From the NCBI GenBank assembly GCA_010435995.1, contig JAAGNR010000022.1, positions 62,001-126,000 on the forward strand: a stretch of 64,000 bases of DNA, given 5' to 3'. The stretch's first letter is position 1; each line of letters starts with the position of its first letter. The translations under genes and the position numbers were made by a program. The notes beneath the pieces were generated by a model. That model made no database searches, had not been told where the DNA came from, and saw only the letters and a program-made list of their open reading frames with translations. This stretch comes from Ferrovum sp. (GTDB lineage Bacteria; Pseudomonadota; Gammaproteobacteria; Burkholderiales; Ferrovaceae). Shown piece by piece: positions 43,147 through 53,959 of this stretch.

Positions 43147-43974
43147 CTATTCCTCCGCCGAGCCGCCTGCACCACTTATGGCAAACCCATTGGCATAGCG
43201 CAAGTCCACCTTACCGCCGGGAGGAATTACCCCCGCTTTATGTAATTCGGGGTATACCTGTACAAATCGTTGCACCCGATTATCCACCTGATCTCTTCCC
43301 ACGCGCCATTGGGTTCCATCGTCCAAAGACAACGTCCACGCTCCCCGTGCCGATAATTCAACGCCATCCACCCGTCTCCCCAAGGGTTTTACCCATTGGT
43401 TGAAATGTTGCCAAGCCTGAATCATGTCTTGTCCTGCTTCCCGTGGTCCAACAAAATGGGGAAGCTCACCCAAATAGTCAGCTTCGAAGGGTTCTCCATG
43501 CTCATTCAGTAAGGCATCATCCCCCCAGTACGCCACGGGATTCTGTTCTTCCACCTGCACTTCCAAAGCATCGGGCCACACACGCCGTAAGTGCACTGCC
43601 CTGATCCAGGGGATGGCTTTCAATTCGCTGGCTGCTGCTGCCAGGTCAACGGAAAAGAAGCTGCCTTGTACCCGTTCAGCGGCTTTGGCCACCAAAGCGC
43701 GATCGACTTGATGCAAATCGCCGGTAATCACGGCGTGACGAATCTGAAAATAAGGACGATGGATGACCCACCTGAGCCCCGATACCCCCCCCAGAACCAG
43801 AATGACCAACGCGACCACTCCGAGCACATTCCGCCCATGTTGGCGCAGAAGTCGCCCTACCTTGATCAGTGGGGATTCGGCGCGCTCCTGCCCGCGCCGC
43901 CCACCCACCGTCGCCCCGAGTTTTCCCCGTTTGCCTCCAGTACTACGTCCCCAAGTTACACTGCTTACTGCCAC
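43147..43974 (-). CDS. ftsQ: Cell division protein FtsQ
   Basis: FtsQ is a bitopic membrane protein that recruits FtsL and FtsB to the divisome. The 275-residue protein has a basic cytoplasmic N-terminus, one membrane segment near residues 50-70 (VLGVVALVILVLGGVSGL), a POTRA domain starting IRHAVITGDLHQVD, and the beta domain with VRRVWPDALEVQV-like sequence. I chose the GTG at 43974 because AAGGAG lies 6 nt upstream and it begins 22 nt after the murB stop. The longer frame to 44124 would overlap murB. Confidence 0.93.
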   Translation of the reverse strand: MAVSSVTWGRSTGGKRGKLGATVGGRRGQERAESPLIKVGRLLRQHGRNVLGVVALVILVLGGVSGLRWVIHRPYFQIRHAVITGDLHQVDRALVAKAAERVQGSFFSVDLAAAASELKAIPWIRAVHLRRVWPDALEVQVEEQNPVAYWGDDALLNEHGEPFEADYLGELPHFVGPREAGQDMIQAWQHFNQWVKPLGRRVDGVELSARGAWTLSLDDGTQWRVGRDQVDNRVQRFVQVYPELHKAGVIPPGGKVDLRYANGFAISGAGGSAEE

Positions 43975-43996
43975 AATCTTCTCCTTGATCCTACGC

Positions 43997-44905
43997 TCAC
44001 CCTGGTTCTCCCACGATGCACACTTCGGGGTGTAGAGATACCCCATAACGGGCCCATACCCGCGCCTGAACTTCTGCCATGAGTGACTCGATATCGCGAG
44101 CCGTAGCATGTTCGCGGTTGACAATGAAATTGCTATGCTTCAACGACACTTCTGCCCCCCCCTTGCGCAACCCTTTCAACCCACACGCCTCGATCAAACG
44201 TGCAGCATAGTCCCCAGGAGGATTACGAAACACCGATCCGGCATTGGGTAAATTCAACGGCTGATCTGCAACGCGCCGCGCCAGTAAAGAGCGAATTTGC
44301 GCACTGGCCTGAGAGGCATCCCCCGGGGGGAAACAGAGCCACGCAGCCACAAACCACTCCTCCTGCACCCCCAGCGTTTCCTTGAGACGCACTGACCGGT
44401 AACCGATGTGATAATCATCTGGCTGGCGCCGATACACCCGCCCCTGACGATCCACAGTTTCCACTGCACTCACAAATGACCAGGTTTCGGCGCCGTAACA
44501 GCCGGCATTCATGGCCAAAGCTCCACCCATGGTACCGGGAATCCCTGCTAAAAATTCTCCTCCGGATCGGCCTGCACGCGCCACCATGCGTGCCACTTTC
44601 GGCGCAGCCACGCCGGCTTCCACCTTGAGGCACCGATCACTTTCCCAGACGACGTGTTTCAAGGCACCATGCATTTGTATGACCGTTGCCTCTACCCCGC
44701 CATCCCGAACCAACAAATTGCTGCCCAATCCGAAGACAAGAATGGGAGATTCCTGCGGTTGCTGCCGCAAAAAGGAAATAAAATCTGCGCGATCCACGGG
44801 ACGATAGAGATATCGGGCGGCCCCTCCCGCGCGCCAACTCACATGGCGGCTCATGGGTTCATGGCTACGCAATTCACCGGACCGAAGCTGGATCAACGTA
44901 TTCAT
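43997..44905 (-). CDS. murB: UDP-N-acetylenolpyruvoylglucosamine reductase
   Basis: MurB reduces UDP-GlcNAc-enolpyruvate to UDP-MurNAc with FAD and NADPH. The 302-residue type I protein shows [15 protein letters not shown] for FAD binding, [18 protein letters not shown], the catalytic Ser in [10 protein letters not shown] and KHSNFIVN near the end. The ATG at 44905 overlaps the murC stop (ATGA). The product is the substrate of MurC, encoded immediately upstream. No ddl gene follows, unlike in many proteobacteria. Confidence 0.96.
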   Translation of the reverse strand: MNTLIQLRSGELRSHEPMSRHVSWRAGGAARYLYRPVDRADFISFLRQQPQESPILVFGLGSNLLVRDGGVEATVIQMHGALKHVVWESDRCLKVEAGVAAPKVARMVARAGRSGGEFLAGIPGTMGGALAMNAGCYGAETWSFVSAVETVDRQGRVYRRQPDDYHIGYRSVRLKETLGVQEEWFVAAWLCFPPGDASQASAQIRSLLARRVADQPLNLPNAGSVFRNPPGDYAARLIEACGLKGLRKGGAEVSLKHSNFIVNREHATARDIESLMAEVQARVWARYGVSLHPEVCIVGEPG

Positions 44906-46323
44906 GTTTCGCCAACCCCACCCAAAGAGGCCACCAATTGCCCAGGAACCTGGCTGATGTTTCCCGCACCCATGACCAACACCACATCCCCCGACTGGAC
45001 TCGCAGAACGATCTGCTCGGCCATTTGGTCCACCTCCCACACCCCCTGCGCGCGTGACCCCGCCAGCCGTATCAAGGCTGCCAGCAAAGCCCCACTATCC
45101 GCTTCGGGTAGGGTCCTTTCTCCTGCAGCATAAACTGGAGCCAGATATATCTCGTCGGCTTGAGCCAACACCTGGACAAACTCCTGAAAACAATCCCGGG
45201 TACGACTGTAGCGGTGTGGCTGGAACACCAGAATGATACGACGCCCAGGATAGGCCCCACGCGCCGCGCTCAGGGTTGCCTCCATCTCTACCGGATGATG
45301 GCCGTAATCATCTACCAGTGCGACGGCCCCACCCTGCGGCAGAGGCAATTCCCCATATCGCTGAAATCGCCGCCCTACCCCCTTGAACTGGCTCAGAGCG
45401 CGCACTATCGACGGATAAGATGCCCCCACTTCGAGGGCCACGGCAATGGCAGCCAGCGCGTTGAGTACATTATGACGACCGGGCAAATTCAGCGTCACTT
45501 CCAAACGACGCTCCAAAATACCCTTGCGCCCAGGGCGCAACTCCACCCCAAACCTCATCCCATCGCCCAATGCCTGCACATCCACCGCCCTGACCTGTGC
45601 CTCGATACAAAATCCGTAGGTCATCACCGGTTTTCCCACTTGATTCACCAAATTGCGCACCACCGGATCATCGATACAGAGCACAGCCAACCCATAAAAA
45701 GGCAAATGATCGAGAAATTGTAGAAAAGCCTCCTGTAACCGTGCAAAATCATGCCCGTAGGTTTCCATATGATCACGGTCGATGTTAGTGACTACCGCAA
45801 TCATGGGTTGCAGAAACAGAAAGGAACCATCCGATTCATCGGCTTCCACTACGATAAATTCACCGGTTCCTAGGGCCGCATGGGTCCCCACGCTGTTCAA
45901 TTTGCCGCCTATGACAAAGGTGGGATCCATCCCTGCCTCCGCCAGCACACTGGCCACTAGGCTCGTGGTCGTGGTCTTGCCATGGGTACCTGCTACGGCA
46001 ATACCTTGTTTGAGCCGCATCAATTCGGCCAGCATCATGGCACGGGGAACCACCGGAATATGGGCAGCGCGTGCAGCGCGCAACTCCGGATTCTCTTCCG
46101 GTACTGCAGTGGAACTCACCACCACATCTGCTCCTACCACATGGCTCTCCTCATGCCCCTGCCAAACCCGCGCCCCCAACCCAGCCAGTCGACGCGTAGC
46201 CGCATTATGTACCGCATCACTGCCACTCACTTCGTAACCCAGATTGAGCAACACTTCCGCAATGCCGCTCATACCTGCACCACCGATGCCCACAAAGTGT
46301 ACCGAGCGGATCTTATGTTTCAT
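44902..46323 (-). CDS. murC: UDP-N-acetylmuramate-L-alanine ligase
   Basis: MurC adds L-alanine to UDP-MurNAc, the first stem-peptide residue. The 473-residue Mur ligase has the Rossmann start [17 protein letters not shown], the ATP loop [25 protein letters not shown] and [11 protein letters not shown]. The ATG at 46323 gives [10 protein letters not shown], matching the family, and overlaps the murG end by 11 nt. The frame extends 15 codons further but without homology. Confidence 0.97.
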   Translation of the reverse strand: MKHKIRSVHFVGIGGAGMSGIAEVLLNLGYEVSGSDAVHNAATRRLAGLGARVWQGHEESHVVGADVVVSSTAVPEENPELRAARAAHIPVVPRAMMLAELMRLKQGIAVAGTHGKTTTTSLVASVLAEAGMDPTFVIGGKLNSVGTHAALGTGEFIVVEADESDGSFLFLQPMIAVVTNIDRDHMETYGHDFARLQEAFLQFLDHLPFYGLAVLCIDDPVVRNLVNQVGKPVMTYGFCIEAQVRAVDVQALGDGMRFGVELRPGRKGILERRLEVTLNLPGRHNVLNALAAIAVALEVGASYPSIVRALSQFKGVGRRFQRYGELPLPQGGAVALVDDYGHHPVEMEATLSAARGAYPGRRIILVFQPHRYSRTRDCFQEFVQVLAQADEIYLAPVYAAGERTLPEADSGALLAALIRLAGSRAQGVWEVDQMAEQIVLRVQSGDVVLVMGAGNISQVPGQLVASLGGVGET

Positions 46324-47425
46324 CAACCAACTCCTCACAAGCCTGCACCAAGCAGGGAATGGCTTCACCTTGATACAACTGCCGTGCCGCTTCTGCCATG
46401 GTCAGCAACACCGGGCGTGTCAAAGCTTGCAGCCATTGCGCCAGACGCTGGGCATCCAACTGATCCTGTGGCCAGAGCCGCGCCGCCCCCCCCGCCTCCA
46501 AAAACCGGGCATTTTCGGTTTGATGGTCATCCACTGCTGCCGGGAAGGGAATCAAAACGCTACCCACGCCTACGGCCGTCAATTCGGCGACCGTCAATGC
46601 CCCTGCTCGGCAAATCACCAGATCGCAATTCCCATAAGCACTGGCCATATCGTCGATAAAAGTGCGCAAATCAGCCGTCACACCGGCTTCCCGATAATTT
46701 TCCTGAAGTTGTTCCCAATGCTTTTCCCCGCCCTGATGAACCACTTGGGGACGTTGTTCTGGCCCCATCAATGCCAACGCCTGTGGTATCCATCGATTTA
46801 GTGCCTGAGCGCCTTGACTCCCTCCCAACACCAAAAGGCGTAAGCTTCCTTCGCGCTGAGAAAATCGTTGCTGTGGTTCGGGGAGATTTCGAATCTCGAC
46901 CCGCACCGGATTCCCCACACTGTCGACCTGAGAAGGAACCCCGAAGTATTTAGCCAACCCATTGGCCGAGGGTTTGTTGAAGGCACCCGGAAATCCTTCG
47001 AATACCCGTTGTGCCCACCGTCCCAAAATGCGATTGGTCAAACCTGCCACCGCATTTTGCTCATGAATGATCAGCGGTAAGCGCAATAATACGGCCGCCA
47101 TCCCGCCAGGCAAGGCCACATAACCGCCAAACCCCACCACCAGATCAGGGCGCTGGCGCAGAATCGCTGCCACACTTTGCCCCAACGCCAGCCCCAGCAT
47201 GAATGGAGCACGCAGCCAGCGCCCCACACCCTTGCCACGCACCCCCCCCATCGTCACTTTCTCCATGGGAAATCCCCGAGCCCCAACCCAGCGAGCTTCC
47301 ATCCCCACAGCTGTGCCCAGCCACACCACTTTCCAGCCGTCATCACGCATCTGGTGTGCCAAAGCCAAGGCGGGAAAGACATGCCCTCCCGTGCCCCCAG
47401 CCATAATCATGACGCAGCGGTTCAC
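46313..47425 (-). CDS. murG: Undecaprenyldiphospho-muramoylpentapeptide N-acetylglucosaminyltransferase
   Basis: MurG adds GlcNAc to lipid I to form lipid II at the cytoplasmic face of the membrane. The 370-residue GT-B protein has the first G-loop [16 protein letters not shown], then [25 protein letters not shown], and [13 protein letters not shown] with the UDP-GlcNAc region. It begins with GTG at 47425, overlapping the ftsW stop as GTGA. Its lipid acceptor comes from MraY and UppS, both encoded in this window. Confidence 0.97.
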   Translation of the reverse strand: MNRCVMIMAGGTGGHVFPALALAHQMRDDGWKVVWLGTAVGMEARWVGARGFPMEKVTMGGVRGKGVGRWLRAPFMLGLALGQSVAAILRQRPDLVVGFGGYVALPGGMAAVLLRLPLIIHEQNAVAGLTNRILGRWAQRVFEGFPGAFNKPSANGLAKYFGVPSQVDSVGNPVRVEIRNLPEPQQRFSQREGSLRLLVLGGSQGAQALNRWIPQALALMGPEQRPQVVHQGGEKHWEQLQENYREAGVTADLRTFIDDMASAYGNCDLVICRAGALTVAELTAVGVGSVLIPFPAAVDDHQTENARFLEAGGAARLWPQDQLDAQRLAQWLQALTRPVLLTMAEAARQLYQGEAIPCLVQACEELVDET

Positions 47426-48585
47426 CGTTCTCTCCCATGACGCTTCATTTTTTGGCGGGTTTCGAAGTCAATACGAAACAACAGGGCCAATGCCATGACG
47501 TTGGCCACAATGCCGCTGCCTCCATAGCTGAGCAAGGGCAACGTCAAGCCCTTGGTCGGCAACAACCCCATGTTCACCCCAATATTGACCAGACTTTGTA
47601 CGGCAAACCACACTCCCACACCTTGGGCCATCAAGGCTTCAAAATATCGCTCCATGGCCGCGGCCCGACTACCGATGGAAAAAGCCCGAATCACGACGAA
47701 ACAGAACAATCCAATGGTTGCAAGTACCCCCCAAAAACCCAACTCTTCCGCAATCACTGCCATCAAAAAGTCGGTATGAGCCTCGGGGAGATACAACTGT
47801 TTCTCAATACTGCCTCCCAAACCCAGCCCCCATAGCCCCCCATGACCAAAAGCAATCAACGCGTGAGTCAACTGATACCCCTTGCCGAAAGGATCTGCCC
47901 AAGGATTCCAGAACCACACCAACCGATTGAAACGATAGGGGGATAGCACTATCAGCAGCACGAAAGCAACACTCAAAATCACAACCAAAGAAAGAAACAA
48001 CCGCCAGTTCAATCCACCCAAAAACAAAATCGATCCCGTAATGGCAGTCATCACGGCAAACGCACCAAAGTCAGGTTCCTTGAGCAATAAAAGTCCCACC
48101 CCAAACATGACCACAGACATGGGAAGAAACCCTTTTTTCAGGCTATGCATGAATGCTGCCTTGCGAGCGGTATAGTCGGCGGCATATAGCAACACAAAAA
48201 ACTTCATAAATTCTGAGGGTTGTAAATTGAAACCCGCCAATGACAACCAGCGGCGACTGCCATTGACTTCCCGGCCCAGCCCTGGAATCAGCACCAGCAA
48301 CAGTGCCAGTGCGCCCAACCCAAAGCAGGGCAGCGCATATTTCTGCCATATCTCGAGCCGGACCTGAAATGCTGCCCAGCCCACTGCCAGAGCCACGCCG
48401 ACGAACAGCAACTGGCGCAGGAAAAAGTAACCTGAACGAAAACCGATATGACGATCGGCTTCTGCAGACGCAATGGAGGCGGAGTAGACCATGACCACCC
48501 CGAATGCCAGCAAGGTCAACACCACCCACAGCAACGGCACATCGAATTCTGCCTGGACTTCGGATTTGGCCGCCAAGGTTTTCAT
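47422..48585 (-). CDS. ftsW: Peptidoglycan glycosyltransferase FtsW
   Basis: FtsW is the SEDS-family transglycosylase of the divisome and works with the transpeptidase FtsI. The 387-residue protein has about ten membrane helices. Conserved features are VMVYSASIASA, the NGSRRWLSLAGFNLQPSEF loop, AHTDFLMAVIAEELG and PTKGLTLPLLSYGGSG. It is coupled to murD by an ATGA overlap and to murG by a GTGA overlap. Order and length match the standard cluster. Confidence 0.97.
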   Translation of the reverse strand: MKTLAAKSEVQAEFDVPLLWVVLTLLAFGVVMVYSASIASAEADRHIGFRSGYFFLRQLLFVGVALAVGWAAFQVRLEIWQKYALPCFGLGALALLLVLIPGLGREVNGSRRWLSLAGFNLQPSEFMKFFVLLYAADYTARKAAFMHSLKKGFLPMSVVMFGVGLLLLKEPDFGAFAVMTAITGSILFLGGLNWRLFLSLVVILSVAFVLLIVLSPYRFNRLVWFWNPWADPFGKGYQLTHALIAFGHGGLWGLGLGGSIEKQLYLPEAHTDFLMAVIAEELGFWGVLATIGLFCFVVIRAFSIGSRAAAMERYFEALMAQGVGVWFAVQSLVNIGVNMGLLPTKGLTLPLLSYGGSGIVANVMALALLFRIDFETRQKMKRHGRER

Positions 48586-49979
48586 CGCTCCCCCTGCCTG
48601 GCCAAACCCAAGCCTGCCACTGCCTGCCGAAACACTTCAGCGCGATGGACATAGTGACGAAACATATCAAAACTGGCACAAGCTGGAGACATCAGTACCG
48701 TGTCCCCGGACTGCGCCAGTGCCGCAGCCTGATTGACGGCATCGGTCAGGTCTCGGGCAAACCTTTGAGGAACCACAGACCCTTCAAGCACTCGAGCAAT
48801 CTGTGGGCCGTCCCGCCCAATCAGGATCACGGCCCGAGCATGGTCATCCACCGCAGCACGCAAGGGCGCGAAATCCTGCCCTTTGCCATCCCCTCCCGCG
48901 ATCAGTATCACCGGAGTATCCATCCCCTGCAGCGCAGCCACCGTAGCCCCCACATTGGTCCCTTTGGAGTCATCGATATAAGCAACTCCTTCCACCACAG
49001 CCACTCGCTCCACTCGGTGGGGCAAACCCTCAAACTGACGCAAGGCACTCAACATGCCTTCACGCGACCAACCCAATGCCGTACCCACTGCCAAGGCAGC
49101 CAAGGCATTGGCCCCGTTATGCTGACCCCAAAGAGGAAATTCGGAGCGTTTCATGATCCGCTCCGATCCCAGACAAAACCAGGGCTCCGCATCCTCAACC
49201 AGACCCCAGTCCGATTCCTTCATTGGTCTGTCAAGACCAAAGGTGATGGCCGTTGCTGGGGCCATCTGTTGCACCCAAGAATCCTGGCGATTTGCCACTG
49301 CCTGACGGCATCCTTGATAAATTCGCGCTTTGGCAGCGGCATAGGCAGCCATATCTGGATAGCGATCCATGTGATCTTCAGTCACATTCAGCACCACAGC
49401 AGCATCTGGGGCCAGGTTATGCAGTGTTTCGAGTTGAAAACTGGACAATTCCAACACCAGCACTTGGGGCAAAGACCGTTGTCCCAAGTGCTCCAGTACT
49501 GGCGTCCCGATGTTCCCAGCGACTATTACCTCATATCCTGCGGAACGCGCCATGGCTCCGAGCAGAGTGCATACGGTACTTTTTCCATTTGCCCCGGTAA
49601 CGGCCACAACTTGAGGACGCTGAGAGCGTGAAGCCAAGACCTGCGCCATCACTTCCACATCCCCCAGCACGGGTATCCCCCGCGATTGAGCCATGGTTAC
49701 TGCCGCTGTGGTCAGGGGAACTCCTGGGCTGATCATCACCCATGCAACGCCCAGCAAGGCATCATCCGCTATTTCACCGCCTTGAAACCCCACTTCCGGA
49801 TACTCTTGAGCCAATCTGTCCTGATAAGGCGGAGTACGTCGAGTATCAAAAACCTGCACCTCTACGCCTTGGGACCGCAACCACTTTACTGCCGCCCAAC
49901 CCGTGTCCCCCAAGCCGAGCACGGCTACGGGAGCGACGGGTTGCAGGAGTTTGTCGAGAGCGGAGTGGACCATGATCAT
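48582..49979 (-). CDS. murD: UDP-N-acetylmuramoylalanine-D-glutamate ligase
   Basis: MurD adds D-glutamate to UDP-MurNAc-L-Ala. The 465-residue ligase shows VAVLGLGDTGWAAVKWLRSQ at the N-terminus, ATP loop VTGANGKSTVCTLLGAM, LNVTEDHMDRY and YIDDSKGTNVGAT. The ATG at 49979 shares its A with the mraY stop (TGATG); an in-frame ATG two codons later (49973) is an alternative. The longer frame to 50066 lies inside mraY. Confidence 0.96.
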   Translation of the reverse strand: MIMVHSALDKLLQPVAPVAVLGLGDTGWAAVKWLRSQGVEVQVFDTRRTPPYQDRLAQEYPEVGFQGGEIADDALLGVAWVMISPGVPLTTAAVTMAQSRGIPVLGDVEVMAQVLASRSQRPQVVAVTGANGKSTVCTLLGAMARSAGYEVIVAGNIGTPVLEHLGQRSLPQVLVLELSSFQLETLHNLAPDAAVVLNVTEDHMDRYPDMAAYAAAKARIYQGCRQAVANRQDSWVQQMAPATAITFGLDRPMKESDWGLVEDAEPWFCLGSERIMKRSEFPLWGQHNGANALAALAVGTALGWSREGMLSALRQFEGLPHRVERVAVVEGVAYIDDSKGTNVGATVAALQGMDTPVILIAGGDGKGQDFAPLRAAVDDHARAVILIGRDGPQIARVLEGSVVPQRFARDLTDAVNQAAALAQSGDTVLMSPACASFDMFRHYVHRAEVFRQAVAGLGLARQGER

Positions 49980-51064
49980 CAGCGCAGTTTCAACGTGGAA
50001 AGACCTGCCAGCACCAATACGATGGTGATGATCCAGAATCGCACCACCACCTGAGTTTCCTTCCACCCCTTCAACTCAAAATGATGGTGAATCGGCGCCA
50101 TACGGAAAATCCGGTTGCCTGTCAGTTTGAAGGAAGCTACCTGCAAGACCACGGATAACGTCTCGAGGACGAACACACCGCCCATTACGAACAATACGAT
50201 TTCTTGGCGCACGATCACTGCCACCAGGCCCAGAGCCCCACCCAGGGCCAACGCACCCACATCCCCCATAAAAACTTCTGCCGGATATGCGTTAAACCAT
50301 AGAAATCCGAGTCCAGCCCCGCTCATGGCCGCACAAAACACCACTAACTCTCCCGCCCCCGGAATGCTGGGAAAAGCCAGATAAGCAGCAAACACCTTGT
50401 TTCCAGCCACGTAGGCAAAGATGGCCAAGGCTCCGGAAATCATTGCCGTCGGCATGATGGCTAGTCCATCTAGGCCATCCGTCAGATTTACCGCATTACT
50501 GGTTCCCACGATGACGAAGTAGGTCAAAATGATAAAACCAACCCCCCCCAGAGGCAGTGCCACCGTCTTGAAAAAGGGGACAATGAGCTGGGTTTCTGCC
50601 GGAGTCGTCGCCATTTCTAACAAGGCTACCGATACCACTAGGGCAATGACGGATTGCCAAAAATATTTGGCTTTCGCTGAAAGTCCTTTGGGATTTCGGT
50701 GTACCACCTTGCGATAGTCATCCACCCAACCCACTGCACCAAATCCCAATAACGTCAGCAACACCAACCAGATATAACGATTGGTCAAGTCTGCCCATAA
50801 CAGGGTAGTCACTGAAATCGCTGCCAGTATCAAGGCTCCCCCCATGGTCGGCGTGCCACTCTTGACCAGATGAGTCTTGGGGCCGTCATCGCGTACTGCC
50901 TGGCCAATTTTATATGCCGTCAACCGACGAATCATGGTGGGGCCCAGCGCAAAGGACAACGCCAACGAGGTCAACGTAGCCAATACCGCCCTCAATGTGA
51001 TGTAGTCGAACACACGGAATCCGCGCACTCCGGTGGAAAGCCAGTGGGTCAAAGCCAGTAACAT
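49979..51064 (-). CDS. mraY: Phospho-N-acetylmuramoyl-pentapeptide-transferase
   Basis: MraY transfers phospho-MurNAc-pentapeptide to undecaprenyl phosphate, giving lipid I. The 361-residue protein has about ten membrane helices. The conserved loops are [37 protein letters not shown] with the catalytic Asp pair, [10 protein letters not shown], and [16 protein letters not shown] near the C-terminus. An AAGGA site precedes the ATG, 19 nt after murF. It is the membrane hub of the pathway encoded around it. Confidence 0.98.
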   Translation of the reverse strand: MLLALTHWLSTGVRGFRVFDYITLRAVLATLTSLALSFALGPTMIRRLTAYKIGQAVRDDGPKTHLVKSGTPTMGGALILAAISVTTLLWADLTNRYIWLVLLTLLGFGAVGWVDDYRKVVHRNPKGLSAKAKYFWQSVIALVVSVALLEMATTPAETQLIVPFFKTVALPLGGVGFIILTYFVIVGTSNAVNLTDGLDGLAIMPTAMISGALAIFAYVAGNKVFAAYLAFPSIPGAGELVVFCAAMSGAGLGFLWFNAYPAEVFMGDVGALALGGALGLVAVIVRQEIVLFVMGGVFVLETLSVVLQVASFKLTGNRIFRMAPIHHHFELKGWKETQVVVRFWIITIVLVLAGLSTLKLR

Positions 51065-51083
51065 GTTCTATCCTTGATTCTGA

Positions 51084-52448
51084 TCATTGAACCAACCCCG
51101 AAACGATATCTTCCATATGCATGAAACGGGAACCCTTGACCAACACCACGGAGTCCGCATTCAACTGTGGGCGCAACCAGGCAATCAGTGCCGCCGTGTT
51201 GGCGTAATGCCGCGCATGGGGACCAAAAGCACGACCCGTGGCTTCTGCCAATGTGCCCACGGTGCAACAATCATCAATACCCATACGCCGCGCCATCTCT
51301 CCCACTTCGGCATGCAAAGCCGGACCGGATTCCCCTAATTCCCCCAAATCACCCAATACCAGAATGCGTCGACCCGTACGTTTGGCCAATACGTCCAGGG
51401 CCGCCATGACGGAATCCGGATTGGCATTATAGGTATCATCCAGAATCACCGCCCCTAAGGCGGAAAAACACGTTTGCAATCGTCCAGGCATTCCCGAGAA
51501 CCCTTCCAAACCCCGCCGAATGGATGCTGAAGAAATACCGCAAGCAAGCGTTGCCGCCGCCGCTGCCAATGCGTTTTTCTGGTTATGTACCCCCGGCACC
51601 TGCAATCTCAGAACCCAGGATTCCTGGTGTGATTCGACCCGAAGCAACCCCCCCGCCTCCACCTGACCACGCACCGTGGCTCCTTCTTCGAAACCAAAGG
51701 TTATCCGCTCATGTTGGCCTGCCGCTTCCAGCAAACAGGGTTGATGAGGGGCGTCTATGGGGAAAATGGCTGTGCCATGCTCACCCAATCCAGCAAAAAT
51801 CTCCCCCTTGGCCCGCGCAATCCCTTCGAGAGATCCCAGATAACCCAAGTGGGCACGCTGCACATTGGTGATCAATGCCACATCCGGTTGGGCCAAACGA
51901 GTCAGCAGAGCAATTTCACCCGGATGATTCATCCCCATCTCCAGGACTGCCCAACGATGTTGGGGACCCAGGGAGAGCAAAGTCAGGGGCAAACCAATGG
52001 CATTGTTGAAGTTGCCCGGCGTCGCCCATACCGAGCCCTCTTCTTGCCCCAAGCGTAAGGCTTCTGCACGCAAAATGGCGGCAATCATTTCCTTGACCGT
52101 GGTTTTACCATTGCTGCCGGTGACCGCAATGACGTGCGGCGCCACTACCCGCCGCCTCTCTGCAGCCAACTCGCCCAGCGCCTTTAGGGGAGAGCTGACG
52201 GGAAGACAACGAGACTCCCAGCCGGAAGGCACCATGGCCCCCCGTTCCACCACCGCACCCACCGCTCCTTGCAGACGCACTTGAGGCAAAAAATCATGGC
52301 CATCGAAACGGTCTCCTTTCAATGCCACGAACAAGTCCCCGGGTTGACACTGACGACTGTCGGTACAGACGCGTACAATTTCCGGGCCCGCCTCCGCCAC
52401 TGAAGTGCCTAACAACTGCGCCACTTCCTGCCAGGACCAAAGTGTCAT
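51084..52448 (-). CDS. murF: UDP-N-acetylmuramoyl-tripeptide-D-alanyl-D-alanine ligase
   Basis: MurF adds the D-Ala-D-Ala dipeptide to complete the stem peptide. The 454-residue ligase has TDSRQCQPGDLFVALKG in the substrate domain, ATP loop VTGSNGKTTVKEMIAAIL, LEMGMNHPGEIALLTR and DDTYNANPDSVMAAL. It starts at ATG 52448, overlapping the murE stop by 4 nt. D-Ala-D-Ala must come from a Ddl ligase that is not encoded in this cluster. Confidence 0.97.
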   Translation of the reverse strand: MTLWSWQEVAQLLGTSVAEAGPEIVRVCTDSRQCQPGDLFVALKGDRFDGHDFLPQVRLQGAVGAVVERGAMVPSGWESRCLPVSSPLKALGELAAERRRVVAPHVIAVTGSNGKTTVKEMIAAILRAEALRLGQEEGSVWATPGNFNNAIGLPLTLLSLGPQHRWAVLEMGMNHPGEIALLTRLAQPDVALITNVQRAHLGYLGSLEGIARAKGEIFAGLGEHGTAIFPIDAPHQPCLLEAAGQHERITFGFEEGATVRGQVEAGGLLRVESHQESWVLRLQVPGVHNQKNALAAAAATLACGISSASIRRGLEGFSGMPGRLQTCFSALGAVILDDTYNANPDSVMAALDVLAKRTGRRILVLGDLGELGESGPALHAEVGEMARRMGIDDCCTVGTLAEATGRAFGPHARHYANTAALIAWLRPQLNADSVVLVKGSRFMHMEDIVSGLVQ

Positions 52449-53959
52449 GCGCCCTCCCGTTGCAACCAAGCTTGCACCACGGCAGCATCACTGAAATGAC
52501 GCACTTCTCCTTGGGCCAAAATTTGAGTGGTCTCGTGACCTTTCCCGGCGATGACCACCACATCACCGACCCGAGCCTGATTCAAGGTTAACTGAATGGC
52601 CTGTTCCCGATCCTCTTCGACGAGATAGGGCGAACCATTCATTCCCTGTTGAATCTGCGCCAAAATATCTGCCGGCACTTCGTCTCGCGGATTGTCACTG
52701 GTCAGTACGACCCGATCAGCTATCGCTTCAGCCACACGCCCCATCAATGGTCGTTTCCCTGCATCCCTCTGTCCACCACAACCAAAAATCACCCACAGCA
52801 TCCCTTGGGGCGCTACCCATTGGCGCAAGGAGCGCAGTATCTGATCCAGGGCGTCCGGCGTATGAGCAAAATCCACTACCACCCAGGGAAGACGCCCCCC
52901 TCCCCAACGCTGCAACCGCCCGGCAGGGGGCACAAGCGTCGCCACGAGACGCTCTATTTGCGTCATGGAAACACCTTCGAGCAAAGCTGCGCCGATCACT
53001 GCCAGCAGGTTGGAAAGATTAAATTCCCCCATGATATGGGCATGGAACGATCCTTCTCCCCAGGGCGAATGAATATTGAAATCCATCCCCTGTTCCGTGG
53101 CACACCAGGATTTGAGGACCAGCGTATCCTCAGTAGATTCCCGCTCTTTGCGCGTGTAGCCCACCACCTGCGTCCGCTTGCCGTGCAGTCCAGCCAACAG
53201 ATGGGAACCCCACTCATCGTCCCTATTGATCAAGGCATAATCCAGATCAAAATCTGCGAACATCCGAGCTTTTGCTGCGCCGTAGGCTTCCATGGTGCCG
53301 TGATAATCGAGATGATCTCGCGTCAAATTGGTGAACATGGCCCCGCGAAAGGTCAACCCCGCTACGCGGTCCTGCGCCAAAGCATGGGAAGACACTTCCA
53401 TGACACCAGCCTCTGCCCCCTCCTGAATATAACGGCGCAGTAACTGCTGCACTTCAATGGCATCTGGGGTCGTCAAACGGGCATATTCCAGCGCCCCAGG
53501 AAATCCGTTGCCCAAGGTTCCCAGCAGGGCACAGCGCCGTCCCGCAGCCTGCAATATTTGGGCCAGCCAATGACTGCACGTAGTTTTCCCATTGGTTCCC
53601 GTGACTCCCCACAAACGTAATTCCTGCGAAGGGTTGCCCCATACGTCACCCGCCAAGGAACTGACTTGCGAACGCAGTCGGCACACTCCCCGGTTAGGCA
53701 CCGTCCACGCAGCAGGCCAGTGAAACCCCTCCTTTTCCCAAATCACATTTCGTGCGCCCCTGCCAATGGCATCAGCGATATAACTCCGACCATCGACGGC
53801 TTCCCCAGGATAGGCCAGAAATGTCATCCCGGCATGAACCTGCCGACTGTCCGCCACCAAAGCGTAACAAGGCAACCCGTCAAACATAAACGGATCAAGC
53901 CTGAACGGCACGAGACTGTTCAGGCTGGGTTCATGGGCGGGACGTAGTGTCGTCGTCAT
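52445..53959 (-). CDS. murE: UDP-MurNAc-L-Ala-D-Glu-meso-diaminopimelate ligase
   Basis: MurE adds the third stem residue. The 504-residue protein has ADSRQVHAGMTFLAYPG, ATP loop VTGTNGKTTCSHWLAQIL, FTNLTRDHLDYHGTMEAY and DFAHTPDALDQIL. The TSDNPRDE motif marks meso-diaminopimelate rather than lysine specificity. This agrees with the dapCDE genes at 16979-20143. It overlaps ftsI by 4 nt at its start and murF by 4 nt at its end. Confidence 0.97.
   Translation of the reverse strand: MTTTLRPAHEPSLNSLVPFRLDPFMFDGLPCYALVADSRQVHAGMTFLAYPGEAVDGRSYIADAIGRGARNVIWEKEGFHWPAAWTVPNRGVCRLRSQVSSLAGDVWGNPSQELRLWGVTGTNGKTTCSHWLAQILQAAGRRCALLGTLGNGFPGALEYARLTTPDAIEVQQLLRRYIQEGAEAGVMEVSSHALAQDRVAGLTFRGAMFTNLTRDHLDYHGTMEAYGAAKARMFADFDLDYALINRDDEWGSHLLAGLHGKRTQVVGYTRKERESTEDTLVLKSWCATEQGMDFNIHSPWGEGSFHAHIMGEFNLSNLLAVIGAALLEGVSMTQIERLVATLVPPAGRLQRWGGGRLPWVVVDFAHTPDALDQILRSLRQWVAPQGMLWVIFGCGGQRDAGKRPLMGRVAEAIADRVVLTSDNPRDEVPADILAQIQQGMNGSPYLVEEDREQAIQLTLNQARVGDVVVIAGKGHETTQILAQGEVRHFSDAAVVQAWLQREGA

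Noticed and set aside
48504-49631. A 375-codon plus-strand open frame antisense to murD
   Set aside because: The minus-strand MurD protein has all family motifs. The antisense frame is an apparent by-product of codon bias, with no recognisable domain or ribosome binding site.
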